Shown one piece after another: positions 18,366 to 27,776 of a stretch of DNA of 64,000 nucleotides (its first letter is position 1; each line of letters begins with the position of its first letter). Source of the DNA: Sideroxydans sp. (lineage in GTDB: Bacteria > Pseudomonadota > Gammaproteobacteria > Burkholderiales > Gallionellaceae); the NCBI GenBank assembly GCA_028707175.1, contig JAQTUV010000005.1:1-64000 (forward strand), written 5' to 3'. Both the position numbers and the translations under genes were made by a program. Under the pieces are notes generated by a model. That model saw only the letters and a list, made by a program, of their open reading frames with translations, did no database searches and was not told where the DNA came from.

Positions 18366-19973
18366 ATGTTGCCGCTAGAACCCACTGACGATCTCGCTCA
18401 GCCCGCATTCAAAGATGTGGCGTCCTGCACGCGCTGGCTGAGTCAACTTCAGTTGACCAACTTGAATTTGGCACAAGCCACATTACGCAAACAGTTGGAT
18501 GAGTTCAATCGCTTTGCCATGCGAACATCTGATCGCTTACCCACGCTCGATGTATTGCGTGAGACCATCGAATCGGTGCAGTACGATTTCAGTAAAAAAT
18601 TGATTGGGAAAAAACTCCCTCTCTCGTCAGATGAGATGGGGCTGCTCGTTGCTTTATCTGGTTTGTGGCAAAGCCTCATCAATGGTTATCTGCGCTGCAT
18701 ACAAGGCACGCCAACAAAAGATGCCGACATGCTCGCTGCACTGTATCAACGCTGTTTGCACTACAGCGGAGCGCAAATCGACAGTTTTTTACGCGCTGGC
18801 TATGAGCCTGTACCGCAATTGTGGCAACAAGCTCATGCTTTATATGCACACGCTGAAGAGCTATCCATACACGCCTTGCCAATCAGTGATGCGGGATTTC
18901 AAAGTGGTCGCCCCGTCGCACCTCGCACCTTCTACGCCACCAGCTTGCTGATGCACCGTGCGCGCTTGCTTGGACTTTCTCGCGCACAATGGGAAATCAC
19001 AACACGTTGGCTATCTCGATGGGGCGACAGTTTCGTTTTCGAACCTCGTTGCATATCGAGCAAGAACGATGCGCCACCACTAGAAGTTAATTTGGCAGGC
19101 TCCTTCGGCTTGCGCACGCCTCGCCAGCCACGCGCCGGTGACAACCTGCGCTATCTGGCGATGGTGCCGCTCTCCAAACATATCCGCGTCAAGACCATTT
19201 TGCTGCAACAGGGGCAGACACCTGCGCAAGTAGATCTAGGCGATGAATTGTCGAGCAAAGAGTGCATCGCGCTATTGAATAAATTATATCTGTGTTGGTG
19301 TGAAGCACGCCCAGAACCCTTGGCAGAAAGTCCTCGCGAAACAGCTAAAGTTAATCTGTGTAGCGGCATGGAAAACATCTATGCGGTAATCGCGCACAAG
19401 ACATTCAAGCCACTCAAAGAAGTTTCTCGCGTGAATCAAGATAAGCAACGTCAGATAGAAACTTTTGGCCGCGTGCTGGATACGACTGGCCAACACGCAC
19501 TAGAAACATTGGGGTTTGTACCTGAAGAATGGATGATCGAGGAAGACAATCTGCTTCGCGGGCAGTTAGTGCGCAGCACCGTCGTGGGTAATCGACTAGG
19601 CATCAGTCAACTGGTTGTTGTGTTCGCACCAGACACCAAAAATTACAAACTCGGTGTAACTCACCTCGTACGCGTGACTCAACATGACACGCTCTTTTGC
19701 ATCACACAATACATGCCTGGGGCACCAGAAGCCGTTGTTGTACGTGGCAAAGAAGTTGGAGGATTGATTCAGGCAGGCTCAGTCCCCGCCTTGCTACTTC
19801 CCGCACTCGAAAAGCTCAATATCCCCGCCAGCATCGTATTGCCGCGCGATTGGTTCCAAGCAGGGCGCGTCATCGACATCACCTGCGCCGATCAAAGCAA
19901 CCTAAAAATCACGCTCGGATTCTGCGTAGAAAAAGGAATCGACTTCGAACGGGTTAGCTTTAAAGCGGGTTAG
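18366..19973 (+). CDS. Conserved protein of unknown function
   Basis: I do not recognise this 535-residue soluble protein securely. It has no signal peptide, membrane segment or obvious catalytic motif. The N-terminal two thirds look mainly alpha-helical. The C-terminal 130 residues are richer in beta-strands (GNRLGISQLVVVF, LGVTHLVRVTQHDTL), which recalls the PilZ-like ends of some betaproteobacterial proteins that are annotated variously as chaperone-like or c-di-GMP-binding. No clear RxxxR motif of PilZ can be seen. It begins 9 bases after the oxidase gene and probably shares its transcript, so its role may be tied to that enzyme. Confidence 0.6.
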   Translation: MLPLEPTDDLAQPAFKDVASCTRWLSQLQLTNLNLAQATLRKQLDEFNRFAMRTSDRLPTLDVLRETIESVQYDFSKKLIGKKLPLSSDEMGLLVALSGLWQSLINGYLRCIQGTPTKDADMLAALYQRCLHYSGAQIDSFLRAGYEPVPQLWQQAHALYAHAEELSIHALPISDAGFQSGRPVAPRTFYATSLLMHRARLLGLSRAQWEITTRWLSRWGDSFVFEPRCISSKNDAPPLEVNLAGSFGLRTPRQPRAGDNLRYLAMVPLSKHIRVKTILLQQGQTPAQVDLGDELSSKECIALLNKLYLCWCEARPEPLAESPRETAKVNLCSGMENIYAVIAHKTFKPLKEVSRVNQDKQRQIETFGRVLDTTGQHALETLGFVPEEWMIEEDNLLRGQLVRSTVVGNRLGISQLVVVFAPDTKNYKLGVTHLVRVTQHDTLFCITQYMPGAPEAVVVRGKEVGGLIQAGSVPALLLPALEKLNIPASIVLPRDWFQAGRVIDITCADQSNLKITLGFCVEKGIDFERVSFKAG

Positions 19974-20002
19974 CCCAACAGCCGTCGTCGTTCGGCCTTT
20001 TC

Positions 20003-21631
20003 TCAGACACTTGCACCCTTTTGCTTAGCGGCCCACTCAACAAGCGATGCGGCAGGCATCGGCTCTGCAACACCAAATCCCTGAACCACCTCGCACCCCA
20101 TCTCTAACAGCGCTTGATACTGCTCATCCGTCTCAACGCCCTCAGCGACGATGCCCATATCAAACGCTTTAGCCAAGGAGATAATGCCTTGCACGATGGC
20201 GTGATCCCCCTTATCGAACAACATATCACGCACAAAAGATTGATCGATCTTCAACACATCCACATCAAATTTGCTCAAATAACTGAGCGAGGAGTAGCCG
20301 GTGCCAAAATCATCTAGCGCAAAACTCATTCCAAATGCTTTGCATTCTCGAATGATGTTCCCCACGCCCTCAACATCTTCCAGTGCAGCGGTTTCCAATA
20401 CTTCGACCTGTAAGGTACCGTAACAATTGCCGGGGCAACACATATCGCTCTGCGCTTTTAACCTATTAGCAAAATTAGGCGTTTGTAAATGGTAAGCAGA
20501 AACATTGATACTCACCTCGATAAATAGCCCTTGCTCACGCCAGACACGAAGCTGATCAATCGCAGACGCAATAACCCACTCACCCAACGCCACCTCTAGC
20601 TCTGTACCCGAGATTACGTCTAAAAATTGACTCGGCAACAATAATCCTCGTTGCGGATGGTGCCAGCGAATCAATGCTTCTACGCCGACCATGCGATGTG
20701 TCTGCATCTGTACTTTCGGCTGGTAGTACAACTCGAATTCGCCTTGCACCAAAGCATGTCCGATCTGCTGAACCAATTCATGATGGGTTCGAGCAAGCTG
20801 ATCATTGGTCGCATCAAACAAGTGATAGCGGTTCTTACCTGATTGTTTGGCGACATACATGGCTTGGTCAGCATGCCGCAGCAAGGTGTCTGGATCATGA
20901 TCGTCTTCAGGGTAGAGTGCGACACCAATGCTGGCGCTTACATTGATCAACCTGCCCATCACCTCGATAGGCTGATTGATGGCCTCCAATAGACGCGTCA
21001 AACTACCTGCGCACTCTTCTGGGGCTTGCATGCCGACCAACAGCACGACGAACTCATCGCCCCCCAATCTGGCCACCGTATCATCTTCTCGAATCACCTC
21101 TTTGATGCGTCTCGTGATCTCAACCAACACCTTATCGCCAACTTCATGACCGAAGTTATCATTGACGGGCTTAAAACCATCCAAATCGAGATAGCATACA
21201 GCCATCAAACCTTGATCTCGCTTGGCGCGTGCCAAAGCCTGCGACAAGCGATCTGCCAGCAACACACGGTTGGGAACGCCGGTAAGTGCATCGTAATGTG
21301 CAATATGTTGAAGTTGCTTTTCATGCTCTTTGCGTTCGGTGATATCTGTTGCGATACCGATCAGCCCTCGGATCGAGCCGTCCTTATTCAGCAAACGTAC
21401 CTTAGTAATCTCCAGCAGATGTTCTCGGCCATCGACAAAAAAAAGCCACTCGGTGGACAGATGGGGCACCTCCTGAAGAAGGCAGGCTTGATCTGATTTT
21501 TTACAGCTGTCTGCAACAGATGCTGGCAACACATCAGAATAATGCTTTGCCTCCAGAAACTGGGCTTCTGATATGCCGGTGGCATTACAAAACACACTAT
21601 TCACGAATCGCAATCGACATTCCGCATCCAA
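20003..21631 (-). CDS. PAS-GGDEF-EAL protein, C-terminal part of a split gene
   Basis: This frame encodes the second half of a PAS domain (residues 1-100), a GGDEF domain with intact GGDEF at 190-194 and an REDD I-site at 181-184, and an EAL phosphodiesterase domain (EALIRW at 318-323). Both catalytic signatures look intact. There is no natural start: the frame opens with TTG inside what should be the middle of a PAS domain. The missing N-terminus (membrane region and first PAS) is in another frame at 21601-22671, so a frameshift has split one gene of about 900 residues. See findings. Confidence 0.85.
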   Translation of the reverse strand: MDAECRLRFVNSVFCNATGISEAQFLEAKHYSDVLPASVADSCKKSDQACLLQEVPHLSTEWLFFVDGREHLLEITKVRLLNKDGSIRGLIGIATDITERKEHEKQLQHIAHYDALTGVPNRVLLADRLSQALARAKRDQGLMAVCYLDLDGFKPVNDNFGHEVGDKVLVEITRRIKEVIREDDTVARLGGDEFVVLLVGMQAPEECAGSLTRLLEAINQPIEVMGRLINVSASIGVALYPEDDHDPDTLLRHADQAMYVAKQSGKNRYHLFDATNDQLARTHHELVQQIGHALVQGEFELYYQPKVQMQTHRMVGVEALIRWHHPQRGLLLPSQFLDVISGTELEVALGEWVIASAIDQLRVWREQGLFIEVSINVSAYHLQTPNFANRLKAQSDMCCPGNCYGTLQVEVLETAALEDVEGVGNIIRECKAFGMSFALDDFGTGYSSLSYLSKFDVDVLKIDQSFVRDMLFDKGDHAIVQGIISLAKAFDMGIVAEGVETDEQYQALLEMGCEVVQGFGVAEPMPAASLVEWAAKQKGASV

Positions 21632-22671
21632 ATTCCGAGTGGTGCATTATCCAAAATCGTTTGGAATAAACTGCGCTCCGCATCCAATAGTTGGCGTGAA
21701 TGCAATATCTCTTCTCTAATTTGATTGCGCTCGGTAACATCGACATGCGTTCCGACCATACGCGCAGGCCTACCCTGCGAATCTAGCTGCACCACCTTGC
21801 CGCGACACAAGACCCATTTATAGGATCCATCTTTGCAACGTAGTCGCTGCTCCGAAACATATTGATGGCTATGCTCTCCATTCAAATACTCATCCAAATG
21901 GGCCATCACGCGCTGCCGCTCCTCCGGATGCAACAAGTCCATCGGCAAGGTAGCGGACATCGACAGTTCATCATCCGCATAGCCCAACATCGCCGTATAA
22001 CTTTTTGATGCATTGAAATGCGCCATTGCGATATCCCAATCCCATATCGCATCACCTGCCCCCTCAAGCGCGATACGCCAACGTTCGTCGATCACACGCT
22101 GGACCTGATACTCACGCTCGCGCTCGAACTGCGCCAACTTCAGCGCCTCGTAATACCAAAGCGCAATGAACATGACGGCTAAACAGAAGCTGGTAAACAA
22201 TAATTGAAAGTTTGTGTACCCCGTTTCCACACCGAACACGTTGGGCACGGCCAATAAGATGATGATTGAGGCGAGCACCCCAGATACGCCCACCCGAAAA
22301 TCTTTCAAATAAAAGATTGCTGCGGCAATAGGAAAGAACATCACCACTCGCATGGTGTTAAATTTCAGAAACAAGAATGCGCCGACCGCGACGGCGGACC
22401 ACAATAGAAGCGCCACCGTGCTAACGCCGCTCACCTTTTCAGGATGACGCTTCAAATACACAAACAGGCCAAGATTGAGAAGAGACACTACCAAATTGGC
22501 CACACTATTCACCCGAGCGGGAATCCAAAAATACGCGCTCAACATCAACGTGGTGACGATGATCAATACTAGGGAGGCTTCAAGAAAAGCCACATGATAT
22601 TTTCGGCTTTGATCATGCGTTGCAAATTCACGCTTAGGGAAGGCCATCTCGAAGAGATTCTTATTGGGCAT
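21601..22671 (-). CDS. Membrane-PAS sensor, N-terminal part of a split GGDEF-EAL gene
   Basis: From MPNKNLFEM the product is 356 residues. It has a membrane region of about six helices (to about residue 185, a MASE-like input domain), a PAS/PAC pair (about 205-325, with GAGDAIWDWDI, LHPEERQRV and VGTHVDVTERN) and the first strand of a second PAS domain (ILDNAPLGIWM) before a premature stop. The remaining PAS, GGDEF and EAL domains continue in another frame at 20003-21631. An ATG at 22647 is an alternative start. It lies 35 bases after phoR on the same strand, so it is likely part of the phoBR transcript. Confidence 0.8.
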   Translation of the reverse strand: MPNKNLFEMAFPKREFATHDQSRKYHVAFLEASLVLIIVTTLMLSAYFWIPARVNSVANLVVSLLNLGLFVYLKRHPEKVSGVSTVALLLWSAVAVGAFLFLKFNTMRVVMFFPIAAAIFYLKDFRVGVSGVLASIIILLAVPNVFGVETGYTNFQLLFTSFCLAVMFIALWYYEALKLAQFEREREYQVQRVIDERWRIALEGAGDAIWDWDIAMAHFNASKSYTAMLGYADDELSMSATLPMDLLHPEERQRVMAHLDEYLNGEHSHQYVSEQRLRCKDGSYKWVLCRGKVVQLDSQGRPARMVGTHVDVTERNQIREEILHSRQLLDAERSLFQTILDNAPLGIWMRNVDCDS

Positions 22672-22705
22672 GGGAGGTAGGCATTGAATGTGAGCGACTG
22701 CTTGG

Positions 22706-23995
22706 CTATACCGCGCGTTTAGCGGTGAACACCAATGAGAAGGTGCTCCCTTTGCCTTCCTCACTGACTACATTTAAATGGGCATGGTGTCGCATCGCAA
22801 TGTGCTTAACGATTGCCAACCCCAACCCTGTCCCCCCCGTCTCGCGAGAGCGGCTTCGATCGACGCGATAGAAACGTTCGGTCAAACGTGGAATATGATG
22901 TGGCGCAATGCCAATCCCGCTGTCATGAACCGAGAAAACCAAGCCTTCTTCTTGCGATGCCCACTTCATTTGAATCTCTCCACCCTCTGGGGTATAGCGA
23001 ATCGCATTGGTCAGCAGATTTAAGAAGGCGCTACGCAACTCATCTGAACTAGCCCACAATTTTTCATGGCTATCTAACAGAAGCAGTAAACGATGCTTCC
23101 CCTGACTTAACGCCTCACCCTCTGCGAATATCTCTCGCATCAGGACTTCGACATCGACCTCTTCTTCACGCACAGGATTCTGATCATTTTCCAGCCTCGA
23201 CAGAGTAAGTAAGTCGTTAACTAGACTTTCCATACGTATCGTCTGATCACCCATCAAATTGAGTGCACGACGCGCCATATCATTCTCAAGGTGCGGCATG
23301 TCATGCATGGTCTCGACAAAGCCATTCACAACGGTCAGTGGTGTACGTAATTCATGCGAAACATTAGCGACAAAATCTCTGCGCATCGTTTCGATACGCT
23401 CCCGCTGAGTGATGTCACTACTGATCAACAAGCGTTTACTTTTACCGTAAGAGATGAGCTTGATGGATAAGATCAGTTCATCTTGGCGTGCTCCCCATAA
23501 AACAAGCGGCTCTCCGAACTCTCGCTTCGCCAGATACTTTACGAATTCAGGCTGCCGAGCGAGATAGGTGATCTGCTGCCCGATATCTCGAACGCCATCC
23601 AAGCCAAAATGCTGTTCCGCCAATGTATTGCACCACTCGATACGATCCGATTCGTCCAAGATTACGACGCCTTCTGGCAGGGCTGAGGTGGCCTGCTCCA
23701 TCTGAGATAAAGCGGCAGAATGTTGCTCGCGCTCTTTTTTATGTTTTCGCGTCATTTTGTTGAGACGCGAAAAGGCATCCTCCCACAAGCCAGAGCCATC
23801 CGGCACGCTACTATCTGGCGCCTCCAGCCAATGCTGAAAGTCAGACAAATTGCGCAGATGTGAAATGAGGATAAAAGTAATGCAGACCGCAAAAAACAAG
23901 GCGGCTACTAGGGGACTCACAATCGCCCATAGCAATAGGGAGGTCAATAAAACAATCGCTGGATAAACCAACGCACGCTGCCAGAAATCACTCAC
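22706..23995 (-). CDS. phoR: Phosphate sensor histidine kinase PhoR
   Basis: PhoR phosphorylates PhoB when phosphate is scarce. The 429-residue protein has two N-terminal membrane helices (residues 9-45), a PAS domain (about 95-200), the H-box FVANVSHELRTPL (about residue 209) and an HATPase domain with N, G1 (DSGIGIAPHH) and G2 (GGTGLGLAIVKH) boxes. This matches the PhoR layout. It lies 102 bases downstream of phoB in the usual phoB-phoR order and before the split c-di-GMP gene. Confidence 0.93.
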   Translation of the reverse strand: MSDFWQRALVYPAIVLLTSLLLWAIVSPLVAALFFAVCITFILISHLRNLSDFQHWLEAPDSSVPDGSGLWEDAFSRLNKMTRKHKKEREQHSAALSQMEQATSALPEGVVILDESDRIEWCNTLAEQHFGLDGVRDIGQQITYLARQPEFVKYLAKREFGEPLVLWGARQDELILSIKLISYGKSKRLLISSDITQRERIETMRRDFVANVSHELRTPLTVVNGFVETMHDMPHLENDMARRALNLMGDQTIRMESLVNDLLTLSRLENDQNPVREEEVDVEVLMREIFAEGEALSQGKHRLLLLLDSHEKLWASSDELRSAFLNLLTNAIRYTPEGGEIQMKWASQEEGLVFSVHDSGIGIAPHHIPRLTERFYRVDRSRSRETGGTGLGLAIVKHIAMRHHAHLNVVSEEGKGSTFSLVFTAKRAV

Positions 23996-24097
23996 AACCG
24001 ATACCTCAATAACGACGTGGCGCCATTATACGGGGGTTAGAGATCCACAGTACTCACTCCCTCTTCGCCAGTTGAGTCATGCTGACGAAATTAGCTT

Positions 24098-24787
24098 TTA
24101 TTGCTTGGAGAAGCGGTAGCCGCTACCTCGCACTGTCTGAATCAAATGATCTAAACCCGACGCTTCTAAGGCTTGGCGCAAGCGGCGAATGTGCACGTCA
24201 ACAGTACGCTCTTCAACAAACACATGGTCACCCCACACTTGATCGAGTAATTGTGTACGGCTGTAGACTCTTTCGACGTGTGTCATAAAAAAGTGCAATA
24301 AACGAAACTCTGTAGGCCCCAAATCTATATTCACCCCATTGGCGTTCACACGGTGCGTGGTGGGCGACAGTTCAATTCCTTCCACAGCCACAGTCTCGTC
24401 AGTCATCTGCGGGGCACGTCGCCGCAACACTGCTCGAATTCGCGCCATCAATTCACGTGGAGAAAAGGGTTTGGTGATGTAGTCATCCGCACCGGATTCT
24501 AGGCCCAACACTTTGTCATGCTCTTCTGTACGAGCGGTAAGCATGATGATTGGAATCTCACGGGTGCGAGAATCTGCACGCAAATGCCTAGCAAATTCAA
24601 CACCTGATGTCCCTGGAAGCATCCAATCAAGCAAAATGAGGTCAGGAAGTGCACGATTGATCTCGTTCTGAGCGCCCTGCGTATCGAAGGCCTGAATAGC
24701 GCGGTAACCACACTGAGCGACGTTAAACGCCAGCAATTCTTGAATTGCTGGCTCGTCTTCTACGATCAAAATATTGGCAGTTGTCAT
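24098..24787 (-). CDS. phoB: Phosphate regulon response regulator PhoB
   Basis: PhoB binds Pho boxes and activates phosphate-scavenging genes. The 229-residue product (from [13 protein letters not shown]) has the receiver domain with acidic ED, phosphoacceptor [10 protein letters not shown] (about Asp54) and KPFSPRELM, then an OmpR-type winged helix ([33 protein letters not shown]). Three in-frame ATGs cluster at the start behind a GGAG site; the last gives the family N-terminus. A Pho box lies 40-57 bases upstream, pointing to positive autoregulation. Confidence 0.95.
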   Translation of the reverse strand: MTTANILIVEDEPAIQELLAFNVAQCGYRAIQAFDTQGAQNEINRALPDLILLDWMLPGTSGVEFARHLRADSRTREIPIIMLTARTEEHDKVLGLESGADDYITKPFSPRELMARIRAVLRRRAPQMTDETVAVEGIELSPTTHRVNANGVNIDLGPTEFRLLHFFMTHVERVYSRTQLLDQVWGDHVFVEERTVDVHIRRLRQALEASGLDHLIQTVRGSGYRFSKQ

Positions 24788-24826
24788 CATTTTCTCCATC
24801 TAAGTTCGTTCTTATATTTTGATGGT

Positions 24827-24844
24827 ATGAAAGAATTGTGACAG
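24827..24844 (-). promoter_or_regulatory. Pho box upstream of phoB
   Basis: On the minus strand the sequence reads CTGTCAC-AATT-CTTTCAT: two 7-base half-sites spaced by 4 bases, matching the consensus CTGTCAT-4-CTGTCAT at most positions. It lies immediately upstream of phoB, after the symporter stop at 24864. This is a visual consensus match combined with the expected location. Confidence 0.7.
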
Positions 24845-24863
24845 CAAGATGACGGTCTGCAAT

Positions 24864-26330
24864 TTAATTTTCTTGCGTGACGATGTGATGATTTGGTTGC
24901 TTATGCGGTTCAACGTGTTGCCCCATCCAATTCGGCAACAACGAGCCAATCACCATCCCGAACAAACTAACCAGCAATCCGACCAATTGTGGCGGCCATA
25001 TTTTTGAGGGTTCGAATATTTCACACAGGAGCCAAGAAACCAATCCCAATACCATCGCTGTGAGCGCTCCTTGTGAGTTAGCTTTGCGCCAATACAGCCC
25101 GAATGCAAGGGGAATGAAAGCCGCGACCAAGGTGATTTTGTAGGCGTTTTCAACCATATTAAATATGCTCAATTCGGAATTCAGCGCCACGCCCAATACC
25201 AGCGCACCAAAACACCACAATGTGATTCGCATGGCTCGCAAGAACTGCTTATCGGTCATTTCTTTAAGAACGAAGTGTTTGAGTATGTTCTCGGTGAATG
25301 CCACGGATGGCGCAAGCAAGGTGGCAGACGAGCAACTCATGATTGCAGAAAGCAACGCCCCAAAGAAAATGACTTGAGCAAAAACAGGCGTATGTTCAAG
25401 GATCAGAGTAGGTAATACCAGCTGAGAATCTTGCTCCAACAACGCGCCAAACACTTTGGGGTCAACCAAAGTGGCCGAATAGGCCAAGAACATCGGCACA
25501 AACGCAAACACAAAATACAGCGAACCTCCTAACACAGACCCACGCACAGCGGTCTTTTGGTTCTTCGCGGCGGTGATACGTTGGAACACGTCCTGCTGCG
25601 GAATAGAACCCAACATCAACGTGATCCCCGCACCTATAAATGGCACCCATTGCGTGTAGTCACCTTGTGGAAAAAAATTCAACTTACCGGCGGCTTCCGC
25701 ATGTGCCACCACGGCCCCCACACCGCCGGTCATACCGCTAACGAACCAAGCGATGAATAACATGCCGCCCATGATCACTGTCATCTGCACAAAATCGAGC
25801 AAAGCCACTGACCACATCCCACCGAATGTGGTGTAAGTCAGCACGATAATCGCCCCGATCACCATGCCCATCTCTGTTGAAACTGCCCCCCCACTGACCA
25901 CATTAAACACCAAGCCGAGTGCCATGATCTGCGCGGATACCCAACCTAAATATGAAACGACGATGGTCACCGCAGCGATCAATTCAACAGTGCGGTTGTA
26001 ACGTAGTCGGTAAAAATCTCCAATGGTGAGCAGATTCATGCGATACAACTTATTTGCGAAGAACAGCCCCGCAAGGATCAAACAAAGTGCCGCCCCAAAA
26101 GGATCTGCCACCACACCGCCCATGCCTTCTTTCACAAAGGTAGCCGAAATGCCCAAAACAGTTTCAGCGCCGAACCATGTAGCGAAAACTGTCGCGGTCA
26201 CGATAGGGAGCGGCAAATGACGACCTGCGATCGCAAAATCCTTCGCGTTATGAACGCGTGTTGCGGCATATAGCCCGATCCCAATCGACACTAAGAGATA
26301 AATAATGACAAACCAGATCAGCATGACCAA
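24864..26330 (-). CDS. Sodium:solute symporter (SSS family)
   Basis: This 488-residue inner-membrane protein has about 13 hydrophobic segments. It shows the SSS/SSSF features ATVFATWFGAETVLG in the first core helices and GGMWSVALLDFVQM in the middle. The family couples Na+ entry to uptake of proline, pantothenate, acetate, sugars and other solutes; the motif content does not decide the substrate. It ends shortly before phoB on the same strand, though the Pho box between them suggests phoB has its own promoter. A short gap separates it from peroxiredoxin, whose terminator ends the opposite side. Confidence 0.88.
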   Translation of the reverse strand: MVMLIWFVIIYLLVSIGIGLYAATRVHNAKDFAIAGRHLPLPIVTATVFATWFGAETVLGISATFVKEGMGGVVADPFGAALCLILAGLFFANKLYRMNLLTIGDFYRLRYNRTVELIAAVTIVVSYLGWVSAQIMALGLVFNVVSGGAVSTEMGMVIGAIIVLTYTTFGGMWSVALLDFVQMTVIMGGMLFIAWFVSGMTGGVGAVVAHAEAAGKLNFFPQGDYTQWVPFIGAGITLMLGSIPQQDVFQRITAAKNQKTAVRGSVLGGSLYFVFAFVPMFLAYSATLVDPKVFGALLEQDSQLVLPTLILEHTPVFAQVIFFGALLSAIMSCSSATLLAPSVAFTENILKHFVLKEMTDKQFLRAMRITLWCFGALVLGVALNSELSIFNMVENAYKITLVAAFIPLAFGLYWRKANSQGALTAMVLGLVSWLLCEIFEPSKIWPPQLVGLLVSLFGMVIGSLLPNWMGQHVEPHKQPNHHIVTQEN

Positions 26331-26383
26331 CTAATCCAAAGAATGAGTAATGGACACGATTTTAGCAGTGTTGCCCAAAACAA

Positions 26384-26410
26384 AAAGGCTGCCGGAATTC
26401 GGCAGCCTTT
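26384..26410 (-). terminator. Rho-independent terminator of the peroxiredoxin gene
   Basis: The stem AAAGGCTGCC/GGCAGCCTTT with a 7-base loop lies 22 bases after the peroxiredoxin stop and is followed by T residues on the minus strand. Confidence 0.85.
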
Positions 26411-26431
26411 CGTACAGCCAAGTAAATCTGA

Positions 26432-27034
26432 TTACAGGTCTTTAGCGTGCGAAGCCAAGTATTTTGCAACGCCTTCAGTAGAAGCGCCCATACCTGCTTT
26501 GCCTTTGCTCCAACCTGCTGGGCAAACTTCGCCATGCTCTTCAGTAAATTGCAACGCGTCGATCATGCGCAACATTTCGTCGATGTTACGACCGAGTGGC
26601 AAGTCGTTTACCACTTGATGACGCACAACGCCGGCGCGGTCGATCAGGAATGAGCCGCGATACGCTACGCCACCTTCCGCTTCAACGTCATACGCTTTGC
26701 AGATCTCATGCTTGATGTCTGCGACCAGCGGGTATTTGACTTGGCCGATACCGCCATTGTTGATAGCCGTGTTTTTCCACGCCAAGTGTGAGAACTGTGA
26801 GTCAATCGAAACGCCGATAACTTCAACATTGCGTTTCTTAAATTCTTCCAAACGGTGATCGAAAGCGATCAACTCGGATGGGCACACAAAGGTGAAGTCC
26901 AATGGGTAGAAAAACACCACTGCGTATTTGCCGCTGATGTGTTTTTTCAAATTGAATGTTTCGTTGAAATCATTATTGCCCATCACAGCGACAGCGTTGA
27001 AATCAGGGGCTTGCTTACCTACGAGTACGGCCAT
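26432..27034 (-). CDS. 2-Cys peroxiredoxin (AhpC/Prx1 type)
   Basis: This thiol peroxidase reduces H2O2, organic peroxides and peroxynitrite. The 200-residue product has the peroxidatic cysteine at about residue 51 in FTFVCPSEL and the resolving cysteine in GEVCPAGW near residue 172, so it is a typical 2-Cys form. GGIG is present, a motif associated with over-oxidation sensitivity, but the matching C-terminal YF is not. AGGAGAG precedes the ATG. No reductase gene is adjacent, so thioredoxin or AhpF elsewhere must recycle it. Confidence 0.94.
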   Translation of the reverse strand: MAVLVGKQAPDFNAVAVMGNNDFNETFNLKKHISGKYAVVFFYPLDFTFVCPSELIAFDHRLEEFKKRNVEVIGVSIDSQFSHLAWKNTAINNGGIGQVKYPLVADIKHEICKAYDVEAEGGVAYRGSFLIDRAGVVRHQVVNDLPLGRNIDEMLRMIDALQFTEEHGEVCPAGWSKGKAGMGASTEGVAKYLASHAKDL

Positions 27035-27176
27035 ATTGCTCTCCTTAAAAGTAACGGGGGTTAAACTTGACTTAAATGCTTGGCTTTGGATTTTGCCAGA
27101 TGCGACGCGACTGTCAACCTATTGATGAAAATTCTCTTTCCCTCTCAAGAAATCTGACGGAAACCTTACATAAAAA

Positions 27177-27776
27177 CTACAAATCAATCCCCTGCTGAGC
27201 TTGAATACCTGCACGGAAAGCGTGCTTCACATCGTGAATCTCACTCACCGTATCGGCGATTTGCAATAGACACTCAGGTGCAGCGCGGCCAGTAATCACC
27301 ACGTGCTGCATGGCAGGACGAGCACACAAGTCAGCACACACTTGCTGCGCATCCAAATAACCGTAGTTCAATAAATAAGTGAGTTCATCCAACACAACCA
27401 GATGCAACGAAGGGTCACGCAGAAAGCTCTGCGCCACTTGCCAGCCGCGTTGAGCGCTAACGATGTCAGCTTCGCGATTTTGTGTGTCCCACGTAAAGCC
27501 GTCACCCAACACCTGCCATTGCACGTTGGACTGCGAACCTAGAAAGCTTTCTTCACCCGTGTCGCGGCGGCTCTTGAGAAATTGCGCCACGCCCACCTTA
27601 AAACCATAGCCCAAGCTACGCGCCACCATGCCGAAGGCTGAGCTGGATTTACCTTTGCCATTGCCCGTCAAAATCAGCAGCAGTCCTTTGTCTTGATTGG
27701 CTTGTGCGATGGCCGCATCCACTACCGCTTTTTTACGCGCCATGCGTTGCTGATGGTGTTCAGCGTTATCCGCCAT
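27177..27776 (-). CDS. cobO: Cob(I)yrinic acid a,c-diamide adenosyltransferase
   Basis: The enzyme (CobO/BtuR/CobA family) adds the 5'-deoxyadenosyl group from ATP to reduced corrinoids. From MADNAEHHQQ the product is 199 residues with the P-loop GNGKGKSSSAFGM and the LDELTYLLNYGYLD and GRAAPECL motifs of this family. The frame is open 42 bases upstream, but that part overlaps the preceding gene's coding end and lacks family character. Its start overlaps the btuM-like stop by 11 bases. With btuB and the B12 riboswitch upstream, the context indicates salvage and activation of imported B12 rather than de novo synthesis. Confidence 0.92.
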   Translation of the reverse strand: MADNAEHHQQRMARKKAVVDAAIAQANQDKGLLLILTGNGKGKSSSAFGMVARSLGYGFKVGVAQFLKSRRDTGEESFLGSQSNVQWQVLGDGFTWDTQNREADIVSAQRGWQVAQSFLRDPSLHLVVLDELTYLLNYGYLDAQQVCADLCARPAMQHVVITGRAAPECLLQIADTVSEIHDVKHAFRAGIQAQQGIDL

